A stretch of 64,000 nt of DNA from Paramarasmius palmivorus (lineage: Eukaryota; Basidiomycota; Agaricomycetes; Agaricales; Marasmiaceae): contig JAYKXP010000001.1 in NCBI GenBank assembly GCA_037176845.1, forward strand, positions 1,299,817 to 1,363,816, given 5' to 3'. The notes below the pieces were generated by a model. The model was not told the DNA's origin. It was given only the letters and a program-made list of their open reading frames with translations, and made no database searches. The position numbers and the translations under genes are program-made. Positions 57,130 to 64,000 of this stretch are shown in pieces. Each line of letters begins with the position of its first letter. The first letter of the stretch is position 1.

Positions 57130-60098
57130 TCAGTCCAACGTCCACCATAAAACACCGAACAGCTTGCGAAGCCAAAAGGTGATATACATAAGTAGGGGAA
57201 CAACAATTGTAAGCAGGATAGCAAGGTCAATGAGCTGGTGGATGATGGATGCGAGTACTGAGCTTCCCGACGCATCAAGTACAAGGTAACGAACGGTGGC
57301 TTTGAAGGTCGAAATAAAATGAGCCCTTGACAGTGGAGGTGGCTCAGGGGGAGCCAGGTGTCCTGTGGTACTAGTCAAGTCGGGACGTAGTAGTGCTGTC
57401 GACACAATCATCATCATCGCCATGGTCAGGATGGAAAAGGTCGCAAAGTCTGCCACGGAGCGTTTTTGCTGTTGAGTCAAAAGAAGCCTTGATCCCGGGG
57501 TGCTGGACGATGGAACACTAGGACCTAGATTAATTCATGTACTAAGCCATAAAAACCCGAAACGAAGTGATGTCCACATACCAGAGCCGCTATAACGATT
57601 CCCGTTGTCAGTTCTATTGTGATCACCAGTATTGGTCGTCCCATGTTGGTCCCGCATGATAATAACACTATCCTTGATACTGATCGCATACGTATAACCG
57701 CCGCGGCCTAGTTCAAGTTTCCACCAAACATGTGCGTGAATGGATGAGATTGACCGCTTGCGCCGGGTGTCTAGGAAACGTGAATCACCAAACGGAGGTC
57801 CAGCGTCTTTGAGCGACTTGGGATGATATCCCTCTAGCTGTTCCTTGATAAGCAGGTGGCGACGCGGTGGAATAGCCTCCGAGTCAAGGTCGTATTGCCG
57901 TACAAGCTGGAATGACCATATAGGATATTCCCCGGGCCATCCCGGTTTCTTTGGCTGTGATCCCTCGCCAGAGATAGTGGAGTAAAAGCGCCCAGAAGGG
58001 AGCATGCTGAAAATGCGGTCTAGCCAAGACCAAGGCCATGTTCCGCGTGTTGCGTCAGGAAGATCGAAGTCGTTATCCATACGTTCTGGGTTATGCGATC
58101 CTGAATATCGAACGATGAGGAGATTACCAAAGTAAGTGTATGACAAGCATACCTTCAAGCCCACGAGCGGGCCGTTCAGCTTCCCTCGAAATGATAATCT
58201 CTAACTCTGGATGTGCATTTCGCAGTGGAAGTGGATCACCGGAGGTCGTAATATACGGATCCCGAATATCTTCAGAGTTTCCTACTGGCCCGCGTATCTC
58301 GTCTACGATCTGCCTGGGGTGTTGTGTTTGTAGTGTATCTTGAGAAGACGGCACGCGAACGATGTGCTGAGGGATATCCTCAGTATCGGAAAGGTAGGAG
58401 CCTTTCTCTGGGTTCGTAGATTCTGGATTGTAGAAGTCTTGAGATCGGAAGATGAGGATGAATGCACGGTAAGCGTACCTTCATCGGCGATTTTGGAATG
58501 ACCGGGGTCAAAGTTGCAACACGGTTCTTCATTGCGAGCAGTGGCATTGGCGACTTCTTCCCATGTCCTTTCTATGGTCTCGGGAGAAGGCGAAGGGGAT
58601 CCGAGGCATCCTTCAATGTGACCTGTTCGCGGTCCATCCTTAAAAGATGGCGTCTGGGTGATGTGCTCTGGAGTATTCTGCAGCTTGCATTCGCGTTTCA
58701 ACTCTACGGTGTGAGGAAAGTAGGAACTTTCCTCCGAGTTCATAGATTCTGGATTGTGAAAGTCATAAGAATCAAAAGATGAGAATAGCTGCATACTAAG
58801 CATACTTTCATAGTCGATCACTACCCCTTCTTGTTTGGCAGTACTGGGGTCGAAGTTGCCGCATGATTCTTCGAAGTTGTTGGTGACGTGGGCGACACAG
58901 ACTTCTTCATATGACCCGTCTATGATCTTGGATGAAGGCTGGGACCGAGTGTATTGTATCTGTAGTGGACCTTGAGAAGATGGCATGTGGGTGAGGTGCT
59001 CCGGGATATCCTGCGGCTTGTTTTCGTGTTTTGAATCTATAGCCTTGTGAGAAAGGTGAGAGCCTTCCACACATCCTGAGTTGTGAATTTGTGAGAATCA
59101 TAAGACGAGGACAGCTGCACGGTGAGCATACCTCCATAGTCGATCTCTACGCCGTCTTGTTTGGCAGTACTGGGGTCAAAGTTCCAGCATGATTCTTCAA
59201 GGTTGCGAGCAGTGGGGTGGGCGACTTCCTCACGCGAATCGTCTTCTATGGAGTCAAAACATTCTAGTTGGCGCAAGGTGTGCTGCAACAGACTGTCCCA
59301 GTCTGGTGGGGGTAGCGAGTCCGAATGGGTAGCACCACCAGTGGTGAATGGCAGTATTTGAATCGGAATGAGAGGTGCAGGTGGTGTGACTATCTCATTG
59401 GGAATGAGGGGTGCAAATGGTGTGCAATCTGATGATGGTTGTTCCTTTGTAGTTGAAGTCGCATCCAACGGGACAAGTGGACGAGGACGACCAAGGCTCC
59501 TTTCGAACAGACTACATTTGTAGCAGAGCTAAACGAAAAGTGCAATCAGTTCGGTTTGATAGATCGAGAAACAACGGTATCTTACTACTTCTCCGGCGGA
59601 TAATGATAGCCTCGACCTTCGCCATTTGGTGGATGTAGTGATAAAGCAATTGAAGCATTCTCGTTCGACTTGATCCGAAATCCTGGTAGTTGCGTTTGGA
59701 TAATGTCGTTGGTGCTCAAAAGTCCCACCACTATGCTCCGGTACACGAGGATACAAATCATGAGCCGAATCTACCCGGTCAGGTAGCTCAAGCTCAGGTT
59801 CGCCTCGCATGTGACGAGAACCTTGTAAAGACGGATAAGTAGTCGCAACAAAATCGAGAGGTTGACTTACAGGAACACTCGTCTGGGCCAAACGAAGACG
59901 TTTTGTGCGTTTCGATGTTTCACTTCCTTCGCCAGATGAACAATGTTGCACGGATGAAGAATGAGATGATGGGAGTTGAAGTTTAGGCAGTTCAGTCACC
60001 GCCTCAGCCATGCAATTGTACATGTCCTGGTGAATACTTTCGTGGAAATTTTGTTCCGAATCTAGCGTTCGAGCGAATGCGATGGAATTGGCGGCCAT
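57130..60098 (-). CDS. Ser/Pro-rich protein with C-terminal membrane segments, paralog 2
   Basis: Probable start at 60098 (MAANSIAFARTLDSEQNFHE). Exons follow at 59468-59037, 59070-58303, 58164-57535 and 57480-57130. The C-terminal exons mirror paralog 1: WLDRIFSMLPSGRFYSTISG, GPPFGDSRFLDTRRKRSISS, MRDQHGTTNTGDHNRTDNGN, then TQQQKRSVADFATFSILTMA, PPEPPPLSRAHFISTFKATV and C-terminal helices (LIDLAILLTIVVPLLMYITF). The middle carries about three diverged copies of an acidic module (FDPSTAKQEGVVIDYESMLS). Joining of the first exons is uncertain; the ATG at 59468 could instead start a shorter protein. Unknown family; the tandem position and shared C-terminus show it arose by duplication of the 53.3-55.5 kb gene or vice versa. 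Confidence 0.55.
58390..59285 (-). repeat. Internal coding repeats in paralog 2
   Basis: Three diverged units on the minus strand (about 59285-59060, 58930-58690, 58590-58390), each with the pattern (Y/R)EEV..(A)T(A)RN.EE.C.NFDP....A..G, an acidic Tyr/Met-containing part, then SSS(F/Y/S)D..., and a following acidic Ser/His block. Confidence 0.65.
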
Positions 60099-60248
60099 GG
60101 AGGTGAAGTTGCAGTGAAGCTCAGATTCGTCGTCGGTGTAATAGGCTGACCAGGATGACGCGCCAACAAGGTCCGAAAAGTCCGATGACCTTGCAAGGCG
60201 CGGTCACGTCTAGACCCTTCTGCTCGAGCTCTCTTCCACCTTCCATCA

Positions 60249-61145
60249 TGGTCCTCCTCCACTTCGCTCCTTCACCGCCCCCTTCATCTAGGTGGCCTCC
60301 ATATGGCTCTCTAAAACTATCTCTACGCAAGAAAGTACGGCGGAAAATGGATAATGCGTATCGAAGACACCGACACTGTACGTCCCACTTCTCTTTAACC
60401 CCAAACCCAATCATAACCTCTAATACCTCGCCTAGCCTAGCACTTCCTCTTCGACAACGTCAACGACAACAAACTCGACAACACAACAATCCTCACGCTT
60501 ACTCAACTCATCGACCAGTTCTCCCTAAGCGCAGTTACACAACCCGTCAAAACTCGAATATATCAACAAACGAGATATCGAACGCAAGCTTCAAAATGCG
60601 GAGAAGGAGAAGGAGTTGGCGGATAAGATACATGATCTCGGTTTCCGTTAAGGTTTGTCTCTCTTGCTGATTTCTTTACTTCGGCTTTTTACTGACGAAA
60701 ATGAAATATACACAGCCGGTACACGATAACAGAGATGATTGGACAAGCTATACGTATACTCGACGTACGTCCGTTACGCCTCTTGTATCAGGAAGCTCGA
60801 CTAAAAAAACACGCGCAGAGACGGCTAATAACAATCAACGACCTACCAGACCTTGCACCGTACCTCTTCATCGAACCTGACCACATGACTGAAGACGCGC
60901 TGTGGATGCTCGCGAGAATCGGTGACGATCTCAGTGCGTTCCTCTTCCTTCTTTTCCTTCTTTCCTTTCCTTACGTTAACGTCGAAACAGAAAAAATTCT
61001 CTCCGCTCTCTCCGTAATCCATCAAGTCGACTTGGAAGGCACACCCAACGCGGACGATCCTTAAGAGGCTTAACGAAGAACGAGATCGTCTCGAGTCGAA
61101 GAATACAAAAGCGTATATGATAGGTTTGAGATGGGCGTTGAGGTT
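60249..61145 (+). pseudogene. Glutamyl-tRNA synthetase relic (mitochondrial-type), internally deleted
   Basis: The N-terminal part starts MVLLHFAPSP; with one frameshift it continues RPLHLGGLHMAL*NYLYARKY and then GGKWIMRIEDTDT. That is the class I HIGH-type motif (HLGG) and the start of the catalytic fold, but with an in-frame stop and a shift. The catalytic middle (including the KMSKS region) is absent. Later fragments LEYINKRDIERKLQNAEKEK with ELADKIHDL, TEMIGQAIRILD, RLITINDLPDLAPYLFIEPD and LKRLNEERDRLESKNTKAYM (with IGLRWAL after) match the C-terminal anticodon-binding part of bacterial/mitochondrial-type GluRS. Order is kept but frames differ, so this is a dead, deleted copy; a functional gene must lie elsewhere. 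Confidence 0.75.
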
Positions 61146-61749
61146 TTGTTTTGTAGGTTTTATGTATTTTTAGTGTTCAAGCTCAATTCAACACGCATGC
61201 TCATTGCTCAGAGTCCATTCCAATTCCCAGCACGGGTGATCAGCAAGATGGGCAGTAGTTTCAGTCTTGCGACTAGACAACTAAGAATTATCTATTCGTA
61301 TACATACAAGAGAAAGGTCAGTTCACAGACGAGAGGTAAAATACCGTCGGCATCAGAACTTTGTCGGACTACATTTGACGCAGCGATACCATTCAGGCTG
61401 TCCCTCCACCCGTAGCCTTCATGATGATCTACTCCGACTCTATCTCTGTCGGAAAAACAATTTTGCCCTAGTCCAGGTAGATTCTTCTCCTGCTGGGTGA
61501 CTTCGTAGTCAGTGATTTGGAACGCGTATGCCATGTATGCTGGTGTGCACCTTGTGCGGCTGACTCGGGAATGAGATGCTATTGGAAGCCATCTGTTTTA
61601 AGTGTTGCTATTATCAGCGGCAAATGCAAGGATAATGATAAGCTTGAACAAAGATTCAGAAGAACCTGTGCAGCTGGGCAGGGGAATTACGAGTTCGAGT
61701 CCTGAAAACAAGGTGTGGGAAAGTACCGCAAACAGCTGTTCGGTACCTC

Positions 61750-61815
61750 CCGGTAGTCTTGAAACGCGACTCTATCCACGCTCCAGGTATTCACTGTAGA
61801 TAGAGTCTTGTCCGT
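61750..61815 (+). repeat. TAGTCTTGAAAC hairpin repeat, copy 1
   Basis: TAGTCTTGAAACGC then stem GACTCTATC, loop with GCTCCAGGTATTCACT, then GATAGAGTC. The nine-base stem is a perfect complement. Confidence 0.7.
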
Positions 61816-62987
61816 ATGTCCCGGTCCGTTGGAGGTTGGACTCGGACTTTGAATTTTGACGTTGCCGGTCCGGCATCCCTCACGCTTCTCAGTCTTGAAT
61901 CGTTGTTCTCTCGTCGAGTCCTTTCGCATTTCACCGGTCACCTTTGACTTCTATCATATATTGTTCATATATAGTCTATACTTGAGATTGTGAGCAAGAA
62001 ATTGATAGCGCGGCAAACGCCCGCACTGGCACTAGCCCGATGTTTGGGGAAAGTCGTTCCAGTCTGAGCAGCAGTTACGCAAAGTTATCACGGTGTCATA
62101 CCGCTACTGCACCTCAACCTTCTACTTCTACGTCTTTGACACGCCTTATTCCGCCCACACCCGAAATTCTCATTCTTACATGTTCCTTCCCTTGAGATTG
62201 TTACCCAAGTCCATGCCTCTGCGGAAGAGAATAGCATGACGTTTAAACGGAACGAGCACCTTCAAAGTTGGATTCCTCCTCAAGGTCTCGCTAGAACACG
62301 GATACTATGACAAAGTCTTAGGGGGATATTGCACTAGCGGCCTCTGATTTCAGTATTGACTGGAATCCGATGCCGATGAATGGTTTCTGATCATCCTCCA
62401 GTGCATGCGACAAAAGTAAGAAAGGCACGCTTCCATGCACTAGCCTCGCAGCTATTCAATCGCAATACACAAATGAGCAACACGCATGTACATGGACACG
62501 ATTACACACCTGTAGCTTCACCGCCTGCTTGGTTGGGTCAAGGATTTATATATCCTTTCCGCGGCCTTGCAGCAATTAAGGAATCATCAATAAGAGAATT
62601 TGCCCTCGCCCGTTGCTATTACGAGAGGACCTTTCATGAAGCTCTTGATACCATATTACTCAGGCTGAACTGATGGGTTTTGGTATTGACAAAAGCGGGA
62701 CGATAGATTCTCGAGACTAGGACGATAGTAAAGGAATCAGTTCTGGAGCGTGATTCTGGGGTGTGGTTGTCTCTGTTTATAGTGAGAAATAGATACCTAG
62801 AAAATAGAAGGAAAAGAGGGTATCGACATCGAGCGTAGTGGAGGTCAAGCTTTCAAGACTCAACAATCATTGTCAACGAGTGGGACGACGACATCCCGTG
62901 ACACGGCACATGACTCGGCTTTGTGTCGGCAAGGTGAAATTGAAACTCCGAGTCCAACCTCCAAAGGACCCCATCATACGGCCAAGC

Positions 62988-63055
62988 CTAGTCTTGAAAC
63001 AATCCTTTATAACAGGACGCTCCAGGTATTCACTCATTATAAAGTCTTGGACGGT
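62988..63055 (+). repeat. TAGTCTTGAAAC hairpin repeat, copy 2
   Basis: TAGTCTTGAAACAATC then CTTTATAA, loop ACGCTCCAGGTATTCACT, then TTATAAAG. The stem sequence differs from copy 1 on both sides but still pairs. Confidence 0.7.
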
Positions 63056-64000
63056 TGTCATGATTTTTGTGACGTGTGGTGCGGACCTCGAAAATCTGAC
63101 AGCGGCGGGACGGCAACCGGAAATATCGCTGAATTAGGCAGGATACACCGAGAAGCCGTTCTATATCTCTTTCCTTCGCGACGCGTTGTTCTCGCGCTCT
63201 CCATCGTAGTATATCCTACAAACTTTCCGCAAACATCACTGTCTTGTTTCCTCGATTGAATGGTGTCTGAGATACGGATGATCCAAGCTCGTACGAGAGC
63301 AACGGAGCTCACCCAGTCTCCGAAGTGTTTAAGGATTCAATAAGGATTCGAGGACAATTTGAGGACACAACGCATGCTACAACAACACCGGCTACCAGTC
63401 AGAATGCTGCACCTTTCCAATGATGTTAGGAGCGCCTCCGTCTCAAAACATCTATGCTCCAGGTCCAGGTGCATTGTTAGACCTCCGTCTTTATTAACCT
63501 GACAAACTGACCAATCTACTTAGCTCAACAGTTCGCTACCCTACATTTCAGTGTTATATGAGTGCATGCCAGTTCCCCGTCATCTTAGGCCTTCACTTCG
63601 AGCCGCCATACGCTCCACAGAATGCAATTTTTTGACACTCGAGTTGCGTTAGACCGTTCCAGGCAACGAGATCATCACAACGATTCACAATCCCTCAGGC
63701 CTCAAGCCACGTCGAAAAGGATGTGATTTCACGCGGTAATGATATGGTGAATAGATATCGGAGAAAACGAGGACGGCCAGAGGACGAGAGAACGAGAAAG
63801 AGCCATTAGTGAGTCCTAACGAAATTTTCGAAAGAGAGACGTAATGATGACAAGCGCCAGGAACGCTGTACCTACAGCCGTTGCTGGCCGTCCCATGCCG
63901 CTGTCAAAATTCAGACTCCGGACCACACGTATCGAAAATGCCAACAACCGTCCAAGCTTAGGCCAAGCCTACCTCCCGGTGGGCCCTTGTCTCCAAGATC

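Larger units (their letters stand above)
61146..64000. other. Repeat-bearing intergenic region
   Basis: ORFs are short and not family-like. The region holds inverted and direct copies of a CCGAGTCCAACCTCCAA block (61825-61845 inverted; 62948-62965), two hairpin repeats (61750-61815; 62988-63055), and GC-rich material near 63.9 kb. Confidence 0.55.

Noticed and set aside
61685..61705. GAGTTCGAGTCCT as a tRNA T-arm
   Set aside because: No A box, acceptor stem or anticodon arm at the right distance.
62380..62673. 97-residue ORF as a gene
   Set aside because: No domain, no introns joining it to neighbours and average composition of random ORFs in a repeat-rich region.

Overview
The window looks like nuclear DNA from a mushroom-forming basidiomycete (Agaricomycetes, probably Agaricales). 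Genes are split by many 45-70 bp GT-AG introns. Several families are typical of, or restricted to, these fungi: DUF6534- and DUF6535-type membrane proteins, an EF-hand/ZZ protein, a NACHT protein with an N-terminal C2-like domain, and a basidiomycete TET/JBP oxygenase. Exon joins were worked out by eye, so most coding coordinates are outer limits of a spliced gene.

Layout. 1-18 kb is an ordinary gene-dense stretch: EF-hand/ZZ protein (partial, +), C2-NACHT NLR-like protein (-), DUF6534 membrane protein (-), a single-pass surface protein (+), an FLVCR-type MFS transporter (+), a DUF6535 protein (+) and a small secreted SGNH-like protein (+). 19.4-33.1 kb is the most unusual part, a compact block that looks like one large mobile or formerly mobile cassette. 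It holds a low-complexity protein with a C-terminal CCHC zinc knuckle, a JmjC-like oxygenase, a TET/JBP oxygenase, a protein with an RNase H N-terminal (Cauli_VI-like) domain, and, on the opposite strand, a putative DDE-type transposase. Two 11-bp minisatellite arrays in opposite orientation lie at 21.84 and 29.71 kb.

33.6-52.6 kb is a segmentally duplicated, partly inverted region. Five copies (A-E) of a seven-TM gene family and two copies of the phosphomevalonate kinase gene (one intact, one cut off halfway) are separated by at least seven copies of a mosaic noncoding repeat. The unit '7TM gene (-) / kinase gene (+)' occurs twice in direct orientation, and the 7TM block recurs inverted on the right.

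53.3-60.1 kb holds two tandem paralogs of unknown function (Ser/Pro-rich proteins with C-terminal membrane segments), the second with internal repeats. 60.2-61.15 kb is a decayed, internally deleted mitochondrial-type glutamyl-tRNA synthetase relic. 61.2-64 kb has no convincing gene but carries dispersed repeats, including a hairpin whose stem changes on both sides between copies.

Functional picture (inference): the 19-33 kb block couples a transposase with two different Fe(II)/2-oxoglutarate oxygenases, which suggests an element that carries its own demethylation or silencing-escape functions. The 33-53 kb region shows recent gene amplification and decay around an essential mevalonate-pathway gene.
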